Source: Proluteimonas luteida
GTDB taxonomy: Bacteria > Pseudomonadota > Gammaproteobacteria > Xanthomonadales > Xanthomonadaceae
Assembly (NCBI RefSeq): GCF_021191695.1
Contig: NZ_JAIWPT010000015.1
Coordinates: 44,290 to 108,289 of the forward strand
Length of the DNA: 64,000 bases
Direction: 5' to 3'
Both the position numbers and the translations under genes were made by a program. Position 1 is the stretch's first letter. Every line of letters begins with the position of its first letter. The notes beneath the pieces were generated by a model. It was not told the DNA's origin and ran no database searches. It was given only the letters and a program-made list of their open reading frames with translations. Below are positions 34,050 to 47,496 of this stretch, piece after piece.

Positions 34050-35036
34050 TCAGGCCGCCACCTGGCGCGGACGGACGCCCCAGGCGGGCACGTCCGGCCA
34101 TTGCGGATCCGCATTGCCTTCGAGCGCCTGGCGCAGGTCGCGTGGATCGATCTGCGGGGCGAGCGCATGCAGCAGCGCCGCGGCATAGTCGCGCAACACC
34201 CGCCCGCGCGGCACGACGGCCCAGGTGATGCATTCGGGCAGCGCATCGGGAGCCGGCAGCACGCACAGGTCGCCCTCCTCGTGGTCGCCGACCGCCATTT
34301 CGGCCAGCAGGCCGGCACCCAGGCCAGCGCGCACGTAGGTCTTGATCAGGTTGGCGTCGCGCGCGGTCATCGCCAGCAGCGGTTCCGCGCCCGCGGCCGC
34401 GAACGCGCAGCGCAGCGAGGAATCGGCGCGGGTCGAGGACTCGTAGCTGATCAGTGGATGCGTCGCCAGTTCGGCCAGCGTCGGCGCACGGTCCAGCGCG
34501 GTCAACGGATGTCCGCGGCGCACCAGCAGTACGCGCCGCCACCGGTACAGCGGAATCGCGAGCCCGCCTTCGGGCTCGCGCCCGGCGGTGCTGATCAGGG
34601 CGAGGTCGGCGTCGCCCTGGGCCAGGTTCTGCAGGACTTCGGCGTCGCCGGCCGCCTGCAGGTCGACATGCACCAGCGGAAACCTGCGCCGGATCCCGGC
34701 GATCACCGGCGGCAGCACGTAACGCGCCTGGGTATGCGTGGTCGCCAGCAGCATCCGTCCCGCATGCTCGCCGCGTGCATTGGCGGCATAGCTGCGGATG
34801 TTGGCGGCCTCGCCGAGGATCACGCGCGCATGCGCGATCACCCGCTCGCCGGCGGGCGCGATCGCGTCGAGACTGCGGCCCCGGCGCAGGAACAGCTGGA
34901 AACCGAGTTCGTCCTCGAGCTGCTTGAGATGCTTGGACAGTCCCGGCTGGGTCGCATGCACGCGTTCGGCGGCCAGCGTGATGTTGAGGCCGGCGTCGGC
35001 GATCGCGACGAGGTAGCGCAATTGGGTCAGGGTCAT
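34050..35036 (-). CDS. CysB/Cbl-type LysR transcriptional regulator
   Basis: 328 aa. Residues 1-60 are the LysR helix-turn-helix in its CysB form: MTLTQLRYLVAIADAGLNIT, then AAERVHATQPGLSKHLKQLE. The effector domain runs from about residue 90 (GRMLLATTHTQARYVLPPVI, which holds the TTHTQARY sulfate/acetylserine-site signature of CysB), through ALISTAGREPEGG, to the C-terminus. In CysB this domain senses N-acetylserine and sulfate to control sulfur assimilation. It diverges from a sulfate-binding protein gene, as expected for a regulator of sulfate uptake. The start at 35036 is set by the HTH; longer in-frame starts are rejected. Confidence 0.9.
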   Translation of the reverse strand: MTLTQLRYLVAIADAGLNITLAAERVHATQPGLSKHLKQLEDELGFQLFLRRGRSLDAIAPAGERVIAHARVILGEAANIRSYAANARGEHAGRMLLATTHTQARYVLPPVIAGIRRRFPLVHVDLQAAGDAEVLQNLAQGDADLALISTAGREPEGGLAIPLYRWRRVLLVRRGHPLTALDRAPTLAELATHPLISYESSTRADSSLRCAFAAAGAEPLLAMTARDANLIKTYVRAGLGAGLLAEMAVGDHEEGDLCVLPAPDALPECITWAVVPRGRVLRDYAAALLHALAPQIDPRDLRQALEGNADPQWPDVPAWGVRPRQVAA

Positions 35037-35238
35037 GATCGGATCCGCCAGTCGCCCAGAGCATCCATCTCTGAATCCCGATGAAAGGATGAAAAGACTA
35101 GCGGTCGCGGACGCCGGCGTCCAGTCCGCACGCGCGCAGTTTGCGCACGTCCCCGGGCCGGAATGTTGCATCCGGGCACGTTGCATGCGGCGTCGCAAGG
35201 GCACAGCATCGACCCTCCCCCTGGTCCACGGCGTCGCG

Positions 35239-36239
35239 ATGCTCCGTTTCCCGACCTTGCTGCTGCTCTGCCTGGCCGCCTGCTGCGCGCACGCCGACGG
35301 GCGCGACATCGTCCTGCGCAACGCGTCGTACGACCCCACGCGCGAGTTCTATGCCGATTACAACGCCGCCTTCGCCAACCACTGGCGCCAGCGCACCGGC
35401 GACAACGTCGAGGTCGAGCAGTCGCATGGCGGCTCGCTGCGGCAGGCCGAAGCGGTCGCCGACGGGCTGGACGCGGACGTGGTGACGCTGGCGCTGTCGA
35501 GCGACATCGACCTGCTGGCCGCGGCGGGGCTGCTGCCGGCCGACTGGCAACAGCGCCTGCCGCACAACAGCGCGCCCTACAGCTCGACGGTGGTGTTCCT
35601 GGTGCGCAAGGGCAATCCGCGGGACATCCGCGACTGGGGCGATCTCGCGCGCCCGGGCCTGCGCGTGGTCACCCCCGACCCGAAGACCTCCGGCGGCGGG
35701 CGCTGGAACTATCTCGCGGCCTGGGCCTGGGCCTCGCGAGCCTATCGCGATGGCGGCCAGGTACTGGGCTACATGCGCCGCCTCTACGCCAACGCCGCGG
35801 ACCTGCCAGCCGGCGCGCGCGGCGCGACCGATGCCTTCGTCGGCCAGGCCGGCGGCGACGTGCTGGTCGCCTGGGAGAACGAAGCGCTGCGCACGCTGAC
35901 CGACCCGGCCACCAACCGCCATTTCGAGATCGTCTATCCGAGCCTGAGCATCCGCGCGGAGACGCCGGTCGCCGTGGTCGACCGCCATGCCGACGCCCAC
36001 GGCAACCGGCAGGTCGCCGAGGCCTACCTGCGCTGGCTGTATTCGCCGACCGGCCAGCGCCTGGCCGCGCAGCACCATTACCGCCCCGCGGTGCCGGACG
36101 CGGTGCCGCCGTCGCAGCTGGCACGTTTCCGCAGCCTGCCGCTGGTCACCGTCGACAGCGCATTCGGCGGCTGGCGCAAGGCCGACGCGGTGCATTTCGC
36201 CGATGGCGGGCTGTTCGACAGCATTCGCGAAGCTGCGCC

Positions 36240-36255
<16 letters not shown>
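35239..36255 (+). CDS. sbp: Sulfate/thiosulfate ABC transporter substrate-binding protein
   Basis: 338 aa. The signal peptide [20 protein letters not shown] is followed by the mature protein with sulfate-binding hallmarks: [67 protein letters not shown] and [20 protein letters not shown]. It captures periplasmic sulfate or thiosulfate for an ABC transporter. The permease and ATPase genes (cysT/U, cysW, cysA) that normally follow are absent; the next gene, overlapping by 16 bases, is a convergent mannose-1-phosphate gene. Divergent from the CysB-like regulator, which likely controls it. Confidence 0.92.
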
Positions 36256-39222
<2,967 letters not shown>

Positions 39223-39255
39223 GCGGGGAGCGGCTCGGGGAAACCCGGGGATGGC

Positions 39256-40446
39256 TCAGGCGTCGCCGGCATCCGGCGCCCTGTCGGTCGACGGCGGCAC
39301 GATGATGCGGTTGCCGCTGCCGCCGGTCATCGCGATCTCGGGCTTCTCGCCGGCGTACAGCTTGCTCTGGGTGTAGCGCTCCTGGGCGTAGCGCAGCAGC
39401 ACGTTGGCGACGGCGGCCACCGGCAGCGCCAGCAGCATACCGAGGAAGCCGAACAGCTGGCCGCCCGCCAGCACCGCGAAGATCACCGCGACCGGATGCA
39501 GGCCGATGCGGTCGCCGACCAGGCGCGGCGTCAGCACGTAGCTCTCCGCCAGCTGGCCGATGGTGAACACCAGGCTGACCAGGATCAGCAACTGCCAGTC
39601 GAAGCCCTGCGCCTGCACGATCGCCGCAATCAACGCCATCAGGATGCCGACGGTCGCGCCCAGGTACGGGATGAAGCTGATCAGGCCCGCGATCATGCCG
39701 ATCAGCAGGCCCAGCCGCAGCCCGACCAGCGACATGCCGACCGCGTAGATCGTGCCCTGCCCCAGCATCACCAGGAACTGGCCGCGCAGGAACCCGCCCA
39801 GCGACTCGCTCGATTCGTACGCCAGCCGCGACACCGTCCCGATGTGGTCGCGCGGGATCAGCGCCGCGCAGCGCTCGACCAGCTTGTCCCAGTCGCGCAT
39901 GAAGTAGAAGGTCAGGATCGGCACCAGCACCAGGTTGATGACCACCGCGACCAGCGCGAAACCCGAACGCGAAACGTAGCTGAGCATCGCGGCGGCGACG
40001 CCGCCGGCCTGCTGCCAGTGCTCGCGGACCCACTGGATCAGGCGTTCGGAATCGAGCCATGCGACCAGCTCGTAGCCGGTACGCTGCTCGATCCACGGCA
40101 GCGCGGTGCCGATGATCCAGTCGCGGTAGGCCGGCAGGCTGTCGATCAGGGTGACGATCTGGCGCTCGATCATCGGCACCAGCAGGATCAACGCCAGCGC
40201 CACGACCAGGCTCATCAGCAGAAACACCAGCGTCACCGCGACGGTCCGCGAGCGGCCGCGCCGCTCCAGCCGGTCGACCAGCGGATCGCCCAGCCAGCCC
40301 AGCAGCAGCGCCAGCACGAACGGCGTCAGCACCGGGCCCAGCCGCCACACCACCCAGCCCAGCGCGACGGCCACCAGCCCCCACTGCAGGCGCTTGAGGA
40401 AGCGCGCGATGTCCGCGCTGGCGGTCTCGTCGGTGTGGAGCGTCAT
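39256..40446 (-). CDS. PerM/YfgO-type AI-2E family membrane protein
   Basis: 396 aa. The start at 40446 (MTLHTDETASADIARFLKRL) lies 29 bases after the DUF2066 gene; a longer in-frame extension overlaps that gene and is rejected. Six to eight TM helices are visible, with the family block LISFIPYLGATVGILMALIA and YVLTPRLVGDRIGLHPVAVI. Between TM2 and TM3 is a long helical loop. The family includes proposed AI-2 exporters and PerM; function of this subgroup is unsettled. The DUF2066-PerM-hda order is common in gammaproteobacteria. Confidence 0.9.
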   Translation of the reverse strand: MTLHTDETASADIARFLKRLQWGLVAVALGWVVWRLGPVLTPFVLALLLGWLGDPLVDRLERRGRSRTVAVTLVFLLMSLVVALALILLVPMIERQIVTLIDSLPAYRDWIIGTALPWIEQRTGYELVAWLDSERLIQWVREHWQQAGGVAAAMLSYVSRSGFALVAVVINLVLVPILTFYFMRDWDKLVERCAALIPRDHIGTVSRLAYESSESLGGFLRGQFLVMLGQGTIYAVGMSLVGLRLGLLIGMIAGLISFIPYLGATVGILMALIAAIVQAQGFDWQLLILVSLVFTIGQLAESYVLTPRLVGDRIGLHPVAVIFAVLAGGQLFGFLGMLLALPVAAVANVLLRYAQERYTQSKLYAGEKPEIAMTGGSGNRIIVPPSTDRAPDAGDA

Positions 40447-40475
40447 GGCGGAATCCGGTCCGGGGGCAGCGCGGG

Positions 40476-41558
40476 TCAGCGCAGATGGAAGACGGGCGTG
40501 ACGCCCTCGAGATTGCCGTCGGCCTCGACCAGCACCGCGCCATCGGCCATCCGCCGGAAGCCCGGCAGACCGGTCAACAGGTCCAGCTCGATCTCGAGCC
40601 CCAGCGGCGTCGCCCGCAGCGGACGGATCGCCCGCACCACCGACATGCGCTGCAGCTGCGCCGACAGGCGGATGTAGTCCTGGCTGCCGTTGATGCCGGT
40701 GAACAGGATCGCCTGGGTCGACGGCGCCCCGCCTTCCGGCGCCTTGGCATAGCGGCGGGTCAGCGCGTCGGCGGCACCGTCCGCGCCGCCGGCCAGGGTA
40801 CGGCGGGCGTCGTCGCCAGTCTCGCTCCAGCGCGACAGCACGCGCCCGCCATCGACGAAGATCCAGTCGACCTTCCAGCCGCCGCCTTCGCGGTAGAGCT
40901 TGCCGATCAGCTGCATCGGCGGGCTGTAGCGCGCGGAGATGCGCGCGATCGCCGCCGTGTCGCCGCGCCAGATCGCGCCGACGGCGGCCTGCTCGGCGGC
41001 ATTGCCCGTCGGCAGACCGAGCCGGTAGCCGCGCTCGATCGCCCGCTGCAGCACCGGCCGGGCGACGTTGCTGTGCTGCAGGCCGACCAGGCGCGGCCCG
41101 TTGCCGTCGTCGATCGCCAGCCACATCACCGGCTTGGGGCGCGGGTCCGGCCAGATCGGCAACCCCAGCGCGGCGGCCACCGCATCGATGTCCCCGGGCC
41201 TGAAACGCACGACCAGCGTCGTGGTGTAGGTCGGCGACCCGCGCGACGAGACCCCCTGGTCCTGGCGGTAGTCGTACCCCTCGACGTACTGCGCGGCGCG
41301 CCGCAGCTCCTGCGACACGCCCGGGCGGCTGGCAATGCCGCGGTCGCCCGTCAGCTTGCCGAACACCTGCGCCAGCGCCCGCGGGAACGCCGCCTCGCGC
41401 TCGCTTTCGCCCTGGCTGCGCACCGTGATCTCGGCGGCATACAGCCCGGCGCCGCTGGCGGTGTCGCCCTCGACGCGCTGCGCGGCGGCGGTGCCGGCCA
41501 GCAGCAGTCCGGCCAGCAGCCAGGCCATCATTCCCATCAAACGCGTCGGGCAGTGCAT
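40476..41558 (-). CDS. DUF2066 exported protein
   Basis: 360 aa. The signal MMAWLLAGLLLAGTAAAQRV is preceded by a short basic start; ATG at 41558 gives MHCPTRLMGMMAW. The mature protein shows the DUF2066 pattern: YAAEITVRSQGESEREAAFP, ALAQVFGKLTGDRGI, YVEGYDYRQDQ, VVRFRPGDIDAVAAALGLPI, VMWLAIDDGNGPRL and DWIFVDGGRVLSRW. It is probably periplasmic. The gene starts the minus-strand operon with the PerM-like gene and hda and diverges from purM with 153 bases between. Function is unknown. Confidence 0.88.
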   Translation of the reverse strand: MHCPTRLMGMMAWLLAGLLLAGTAAAQRVEGDTASGAGLYAAEITVRSQGESEREAAFPRALAQVFGKLTGDRGIASRPGVSQELRRAAQYVEGYDYRQDQGVSSRGSPTYTTTLVVRFRPGDIDAVAAALGLPIWPDPRPKPVMWLAIDDGNGPRLVGLQHSNVARPVLQRAIERGYRLGLPTGNAAEQAAVGAIWRGDTAAIARISARYSPPMQLIGKLYREGGGWKVDWIFVDGGRVLSRWSETGDDARRTLAGGADGAADALTRRYAKAPEGGAPSTQAILFTGINGSQDYIRLSAQLQRMSVVRAIRPLRATPLGLEIELDLLTGLPGFRRMADGAVLVEADGNLEGVTPVFHLR

Positions 41559-41672
41559 CCAGTGAGTCCTGGTGGGGCGGGATCAGCGCGAAATGGTGCC
41601 ATAAACCGCGTTCCCGGTTCGTCGACGCAGCACCGGCCACGCGTCGGCCTGCGCGACGGCCGCCGCCGCGAC

Positions 41673-41681
41673 TGCTAAAAT
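41673..41681 (+). promoter_or_regulatory. Extended -10 promoter of purM
   Basis: TGCTAAAAT: an extended -10 (TGn then TAAAAT) 30 bases before the GTG of purM. It predicts a short leader of about 25 nt and no strong need for a -35 element. No riboswitch would fit in such a leader. Confidence 0.6.
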
Positions 41682-41711
41682 CGCGGCCCTTCCCGCCTGC
41701 AACGGCCCGCC

Positions 41712-42758
41712 GTGACCGCCCCCACTCCCCTGACCTACCGCGATGCCGGCGTCGATATCGACGCGGGCAACGAACTCGTCGAGCGCATCAAGCCGCTGGT
41801 CCGGCGCAGCTTCCGGCCCGAGGTCATGGGCGGACTCGGCGGGTTCGGCGCGCTGTTCGACCTGTCCAACAAGTACCGCGAGCCGGTGCTGGTGTCGGGC
41901 ACCGACGGCGTCGGCACCAAGCTGAAACTCGCCCAGCAGCTGGGCCGCCACGACACCATCGGCATCGACCTGGTCGCGATGTGCGTCAACGACGTGCTGG
42001 TGCAGGGCGCCGAACCGCTGTTCTTCCTCGACTACTTCGCCACCGGCAAGCTCGACATCGACACCACCGCCGCGGTCATCGGCGGCATCGCGCACGGCTG
42101 CGAGCTGGCCGGCTGCGCGCTGATCGGCGGCGAGACTGCGGAGATGCCCGACATGTATCCGCCGGGCGAATACGACCTGGCCGGCTTCACCGTCGGCGCG
42201 GTCGAGAAGTCGCAGTTGCTCGACGGCAGCCAGGTGCGCGCCGGCGACGTGCTGATCGGCATCGCCTCGTCGGGCCCGCACTCCAACGGCTATTCGTTGA
42301 TCCGGCGGATCTTCGACCGCGCCGGACGGCCCGGCGACCTCGACCTCGGCGGCACCTCGCTGGTCGATACGCTGATGGCGCCGACCACGCTGTACGTCAA
42401 GCCGGTGCTGGAACTGCTGCGCGGCGCGCATGGCTCGCAGATCGCGGCAATGGCCCACGTCACCGGCGGCGGCCTGACCGAGAACATCATCCGGGTCGTC
42501 CCCGAGGGCCTCGGCGTGGACATCGATGCCGGCAGCTGGACGCGGCCGGCGGTGTTCGACTGGCTGCAGCGCGAAGGCGCGGTCGCGGACACCGAGATGT
42601 GGCGCACGTTCAACTGCGGCATCGGCTTCGTGCTGGTGGTGCCGGCGGGCAGCACCGGCCGCATCGCCGCCGAGCTCGACCGCCTCGGGCTCGCCCACTG
42701 GCGGATCGGCAGCGTGGTCGACGCGGCCGGCCGGGGCGACCGTGTCCGCATCGGCTGA
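41712..42758 (+). CDS. purM: Phosphoribosylformylglycinamidine cyclo-ligase
   Basis: 348 aa from a GTG at 41712. The family pattern is complete: [40 protein letters not shown] (ATP-binding loop), [58 protein letters not shown] and [20 protein letters not shown]. It closes the imidazole ring in de novo purine synthesis (AIR synthetase) in the cytoplasm. It heads a plus-strand operon with a small membrane protein and purN. Confidence 0.96.
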   Translation: MTAPTPLTYRDAGVDIDAGNELVERIKPLVRRSFRPEVMGGLGGFGALFDLSNKYREPVLVSGTDGVGTKLKLAQQLGRHDTIGIDLVAMCVNDVLVQGAEPLFFLDYFATGKLDIDTTAAVIGGIAHGCELAGCALIGGETAEMPDMYPPGEYDLAGFTVGAVEKSQLLDGSQVRAGDVLIGIASSGPHSNGYSLIRRIFDRAGRPGDLDLGGTSLVDTLMAPTTLYVKPVLELLRGAHGSQIAAMAHVTGGGLTENIIRVVPEGLGVDIDAGSWTRPAVFDWLQREGAVADTEMWRTFNCGIGFVLVVPAGSTGRIAAELDRLGLAHWRIGSVVDAAGRGDRVRIG

Positions 42759-42759
42759 C

Positions 42760-43161
42760 ATGTCGGCATCGGCCGATGCCGACCAGCTGCGGCTGCTGTC
42801 GATCTTCCACTACATCCTGGGCGGCCTGACCGCGCTGCTCGCGCTGTTTCCGGTGATCCACCTGGTGATCGGCATCGCCCTGCTCGGCGGCCATCTCGCG
42901 CCGGACGATGCCGAGTCGCGTTTCGTCGGCGCCCTGTTCGTCGGCGTCGCGGCGCTGTTCATCGGCTGCGGCCTGGTCCTGGCCGGCCTGCTGCTGTACG
43001 CCGGCCGCTGCCTGGCCACGCGCCGGCACCATCTGTTCTGCACCGTCGTCGCCGGCGTGTCCTGCGCCCTGATGCCGTTGGGCACGGTGCTGGGCGTGTT
43101 CACCCTCGTCGTGCTGCTGCGGCCATCGGTCAAGGCATCGTTCGGGGCCCGCCCGGCATGA
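42760..43161 (+). CDS. Small membrane protein between purM and purN
   Basis: 133 aa. The start at 42760 lies one base after the purM stop; a GTG six codons earlier is an alternative. The sequence has three hydrophobic helices (LLSIFHYILGGLTALLALFP with VIHLVIGIALLGG; VGALFVGVAALFIGCGLVLA; VVAGVSCALMPLGTVLGVFT) and little charge, resembling small DUF-type inner-membrane proteins found beside purine genes in Xanthomonadaceae. The ending overlaps purN by four bases (ATGA). A role in purine synthesis is not implied; no family is recognised. Confidence 0.78.
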   Translation: MSASADADQLRLLSIFHYILGGLTALLALFPVIHLVIGIALLGGHLAPDDAESRFVGALFVGVAALFIGCGLVLAGLLLYAGRCLATRRHHLFCTVVAGVSCALMPLGTVLGVFTLVVLLRPSVKASFGARPA

Positions 43162-43814
43162 CCCTGCGCATCGCGGTGCTCGCCTCCGGCCGCGGCAGCA
43201 ACCTGCAGGCGATCATCGACGCGATCGCCGCGGGTACGCTCGACGCAACGCTGGCCGGTGTCTATTCCGACCGCCGCGACGCCTTCGCCCTGCAGCGCGC
43301 ACGCGATGCCGGCATTCCCGCGCATGCGGTGCGTCCGCGCGACCATGCCGACCGCGCCGCCCACGATGCCGCGCTGTTCGCCGCGGTCGACGCCTGCGTC
43401 CCGGACCTCATCGTCTGCGCCGGCTACATGCGCCTGATCGGCGCGCCCGAGGTCGATGCCCGGCCCGGGCGCATGATCAACATCCATCCGTCGCTGCTGC
43501 CCGCATTCAAGGGCCTGCACACCCACCAGCAGGCGCTCGATGCCGGCGTCGCCGAACACGGCGCCAGCGTGCACTTCGTCACCGCCGACCTCGACGGCGG
43601 CCCCGTGATCGCCCAGGCGAAGGTACCGGTGCTGCCCGGCGACACCGCCGATACGCTGGCCGCACGGGTGCTGGCCCGCGAACACCCGCTGCTGCTGGAA
43701 ACCCTGCGCGCGCTGGCCGCCGGCCGCGTGCGGCTGGATGAAGAAGGCCTTCACATCGACGGACAGGCCGGCGCGCTGCCGCTTCAGCTCGGAGCCAACA
43801 ACCGCTTTGCATGA
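43158..43814 (+). CDS. purN: Phosphoribosylglycinamide formyltransferase (folate-dependent)
   Basis: 218 aa. Signature: RIAVLASGRGSNLQAIIDAI, LAGVYSDRRDAFALQRARDA, DLIVCAGYMRLIG, MINIHPSLLPAFKGLHTHQQ (catalytic Asn and His), and HFVTADLDGGPVIAQAKVPV with the catalytic Asp. It transfers formyl from 10-formyl-THF to GAR in purine synthesis. Translationally coupled to the preceding membrane protein gene; the DUF3108 genes follow in the same direction after seven bases. Confidence 0.96.
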   Translation: MTLRIAVLASGRGSNLQAIIDAIAAGTLDATLAGVYSDRRDAFALQRARDAGIPAHAVRPRDHADRAAHDAALFAAVDACVPDLIVCAGYMRLIGAPEVDARPGRMINIHPSLLPAFKGLHTHQQALDAGVAEHGASVHFVTADLDGGPVIAQAKVPVLPGDTADTLAARVLAREHPLLLETLRALAAGRVRLDEEGLHIDGQAGALPLQLGANNRFA

Positions 43815-43821
43815 TGTGCCG

Positions 43822-44565
43822 ATGCGCATCTCCCTGTTCCTCGCGATCCCGCTGCTGACCGGCCTGCTCACCGCATGGCCGGCGGTCGGGCGCGCCGAAC
43901 ATCTGGCGCCGTTCGTCGCGTCCTACGACGCCTGGTACGAAGGCAAGCACGCGGGCGAGGCGACGATGCGGCTGGCGCGGCAGGGCGCGCACGAGTGGGA
44001 GATCGATCTCGGCATCCGCGGCAGCCGCGGCTTTGCCGGCATCGTCGGGCTCAACATCGAGCAGAGCACCGTCTTCGACACCAATGCCGACGAAAGCGTG
44101 TTCCGGCCGTTGCACCAGAGCACCACGCGCAAGGCCGCGGTGTTCTTCAACCGCAAGGTCGCCGGCGTCTACGACTGGCACCGCAACAGCGCGCAGTGGA
44201 CCGGCAACCTCAGCGACCGCCGCAAGCAGCCGGTCGCGCTGCAGCCGGGCGACATGAGTGCGCTGCTGATCAACCTGGCGGTCATGCGCGACGCCCAGCC
44301 GGGGCGCGAACTGCACTACCGCTTCGTCGACGGCGGTCGCGTCCGCGACCACGCCTATCGCGTCTCCGACGAAACCGAAACCATCACCGTCGGCGAACTC
44401 AGTTATTCCGCGCTGCGGGTCGAGCGCACCAATGGCGGCAACGACGACACCATCATCTGGGTGGCCGACGGGGTGCCCACGCCCATCCGGATCCTGCAGC
44501 GCGACAATGGCGAGGACGCCGTCGACCTGCGTCTGGTCCAATACCAAGGAGCACAACCGCAATGA
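43822..44565 (+). CDS. DUF3108 exported protein, first tandem copy
   Basis: 247 aa. The ATG at 43822 gives a signal peptide (MRISLFLAIPLLTGLLTAWP); a longer in-frame start is rejected. The mature part is beta-rich with family features: FVASYDAWYEGKHAGEATMR, DESVFRPLHQSTTR, VAGVYDWHRNSAQWTGN, KQPVALQPGDMSALLINLAV, and GVPTPIRILQRDNGEDAVDL at the C-terminus. DUF3108 proteins are periplasmic proteins of unknown role with a lipocalin-like pattern. The stop overlaps the start of the second copy (ATGA). Confidence 0.88.
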   Translation: MRISLFLAIPLLTGLLTAWPAVGRAEHLAPFVASYDAWYEGKHAGEATMRLARQGAHEWEIDLGIRGSRGFAGIVGLNIEQSTVFDTNADESVFRPLHQSTTRKAAVFFNRKVAGVYDWHRNSAQWTGNLSDRRKQPVALQPGDMSALLINLAVMRDAQPGRELHYRFVDGGRVRDHAYRVSDETETITVGELSYSALRVERTNGGNDDTIIWVADGVPTPIRILQRDNGEDAVDLRLVQYQGAQPQ

Positions 44566-45284
44566 CGATCTCCCCCACTTCGGCACCTCGTGGCCTGTTC
44601 GGGCTCGCCGCGGCGGCGCTGCTCGCCTTCACCGCCGCGCCGGCACTGGCGGTCGAGCCGTTCACCGCGCAGTACCAGGCCAACTACATGGGCATGCGCG
44701 CCGACGCGACGATGCAGCTGGCGCCTGAGGGCGACAACCGCTGGAAGTACTCGCTGAACCTTGCGGGCGCCGGTGCCCGGCTGGAGCAGAACACGATCTT
44801 CGAGACGCGCGGCGACCAGTGGCGGCCGCTGTCGAGCGTCGACTCCCAGCGCGGCGAGTCCGGCATTGCCGCGATGCTGGTGCGTCGACGCAGCGTCGAT
44901 GGCGTCTACAACTGGGACACCGGCGAGGCACGCTGGACCGGCGACGTGCGCGACGGCCAGGGCGGTCCGGTGGCGCTGCAGCCGGGCGACCTCGACGGCA
45001 TGCTGATGAACCTCGTGCTGGTGCGCGATGTCCAGGCCGGCAAGTCGCCGCTGCGCTACCGCCTGGTCGAGGACGGCCGCAGCAAGCGCCAGGTGTTCGA
45101 GCGCGAGGGCACCGAACAGGTCACCGTGGGTGGCGAGACGAAGCAGGCGACCAAGGTGGTCCGCACCGACGGCCGCCGCCAGATCATCGCGTGGATCGTC
45201 GACGACCTGCCGGTCCCGGCACGCCTGCTGCAGCGCCGCGACGGCAAGGACCACATCGACCTGCGGCTGCAGTCGTTCCGCTGA
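44562..45284 (+). CDS. DUF3108 exported protein, second tandem copy
   Basis: 240 aa. Signal MTISPTSAPRGLFGLAAAAL, LAFTAAPALA cleavage region. It shares the arrangement of the first copy, FTAQYQANYMGMRADATMQL, VDGVYNWDTGEARWTGDVRD, GPVALQPGDLDGMLMNLVLV, DDLPVPARLLQRRDGKDHID, so the pair arose by duplication. It starts inside the stop of the first copy and is followed by an intrinsic terminator, which ends the purM-purN-DUF3108 transcription unit. Confidence 0.88.
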   Translation: MTISPTSAPRGLFGLAAAALLAFTAAPALAVEPFTAQYQANYMGMRADATMQLAPEGDNRWKYSLNLAGAGARLEQNTIFETRGDQWRPLSSVDSQRGESGIAAMLVRRRSVDGVYNWDTGEARWTGDVRDGQGGPVALQPGDLDGMLMNLVLVRDVQAGKSPLRYRLVEDGRSKRQVFEREGTEQVTVGGETKQATKVVRTDGRRQIIAWIVDDLPVPARLLQRRDGKDHIDLRLQSFR

Positions 45285-45314
45285 CCGGGGCTGCCCGGCC
45301 GCGCACATGCCAGC

Positions 45315-45338
45315 CCCCCGCATTGCGGGGGCTTTTTT
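45315..45338 (+). terminator. Intrinsic terminator of the purM-DUF3108 unit
   Basis: CCCCCGC (45315-45321), ATT, GCGGGGG (45325-45331), then a C and TTTTTT to 45338, 30 bases after the last stop. This is a textbook Rho-independent terminator on the plus strand. Confidence 0.85.
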
Positions 45339-45364
45339 CGGTTCTCCCCCGGGATTCCTCGAGC

Positions 45365-45389
45365 GCAGGTCGGGGCAACGCCCCCGACG
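45365..45389 (+). repeat. REP hairpin, degenerate GTAG type, left unit
   Basis: GCAGGTCGGGGCAACGCCCC then CGACG: a GTCGGGG/CCCCGAC stem with a CAACG-type loop. It matches the unit at 63780-63804 in 24 of 25 bases, with GCAG instead of GTAG at the head. It is paired with the inverted unit at 45455-45478. Confidence 0.8.
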
Positions 45390-45454
45390 CCGGGCTTCCG
45401 GCCGGACCGGACAGCCGGGCTCGATGGCAGCTCGCGAATCCGGACACCGCGCAC

Positions 45455-45478
45455 GTCGGCCGCGTGGGGCCGACCTAC
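45455..45478 (-). repeat. REP hairpin, GTAG type, right unit (inverted)
   Basis: Read on the minus strand it is GTAGGTCGGCCCCACGCGGC then CGAC, a GTCGGCC/GGCCGAC stem headed by GTAG. It is identical over 24 bases to 63830-63853. With 45365-45389 it forms an inverted REP pair of the BIME kind, located between terminator and the convergent EF-hand gene. Confidence 0.85.
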
Positions 45479-45498
45479 GCAAGATCCGCCGCCGGCCG

Positions 45499-45798
45499 TC
45501 AGTCCTGGTCGGGCGCGAGGACCGTCCTGCAGTCGACCCGGATCACGCTGGCATCGCGCCGCCAGCGGTACTCGGTGCATTCGCGCGACCCGCTCGCCGA
45601 CCGGGTCACGACGACCGCGTGGAAGGCCTGCAGAACCTCGCCACGCGTGACCTCGCCGTCCTCGTTCCAGTCCATGTCCTCGAACGGCATGCCGCTGACG
45701 CCGGCCACGCCCGCGTGGTGCATCCACGCGACGCCGCACAGCAGCAGCGCGACCGTGGCGAACAGGGCGAGCCGGCGACTGGAAAGCTTCCTGCGCAT
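45499..45798 (-). CDS. Small membrane-anchored EF-hand protein
   Basis: 99 aa. A TM or signal-anchor helix (LALFATVALLLCGVAWMHHA, residues 10-29) is followed by one EF-hand loop: Asp43, Asn45, Asp47, Gly48, Val50, Glu54 fit the D-x-N-x-D-G-x-V-x-x-x-E pattern. Two Cys at 74 and 90 could form a disulfide in the short C-terminal part. It likely binds calcium outside the cytoplasm. The gene lies 10 bases after murA in the same direction; no link to MurA function is evident. Confidence 0.82.
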   Translation of the reverse strand: MRRKLSSRRLALFATVALLLCGVAWMHHAGVAGVSGMPFEDMDWNEDGEVTRGEVLQAFHAVVVTRSASGSRECTEYRWRRDASVIRVDCRTVLAPDQD

Positions 45799-45808
45799 CG
45801 CCAGGCCC

Positions 45809-47328
<1,520 letters not shown>

Positions 47329-47453
47329 GAATTCGGTCCTTTGTCGGCGCTTCGCGCTGCCGGGCCGGTGCTGTCGTCGGCGCGCTGCTGAAGCGCGGAT
47401 GAGCCGTCATCGTCGCCGTCGCCGGGTACCGGGCATTCACGCCGGGAAGCGCA

Positions 47454-47459
47454 TAAAAT
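47454..47459 (+). promoter_or_regulatory. Candidate -10 of the kdsD-lpt-rpoN operon
   Basis: TAAAAT, in an AT-rich patch of the 168-bp divergent spacer between ibaG and kdsD, 38 bases before the kdsD start. No clear -35 at the right distance is seen. Confidence 0.4.
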
Positions 47460-47496
47460 GAATCGCTTAGCCTAACGGAAAAGGCCGCTCCCGGAT

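Noticed and set aside
41682..41711. Purine riboswitch before purM
   Set aside because: The extended -10 leaves a leader of about 25 nt, too short for an aptamer.
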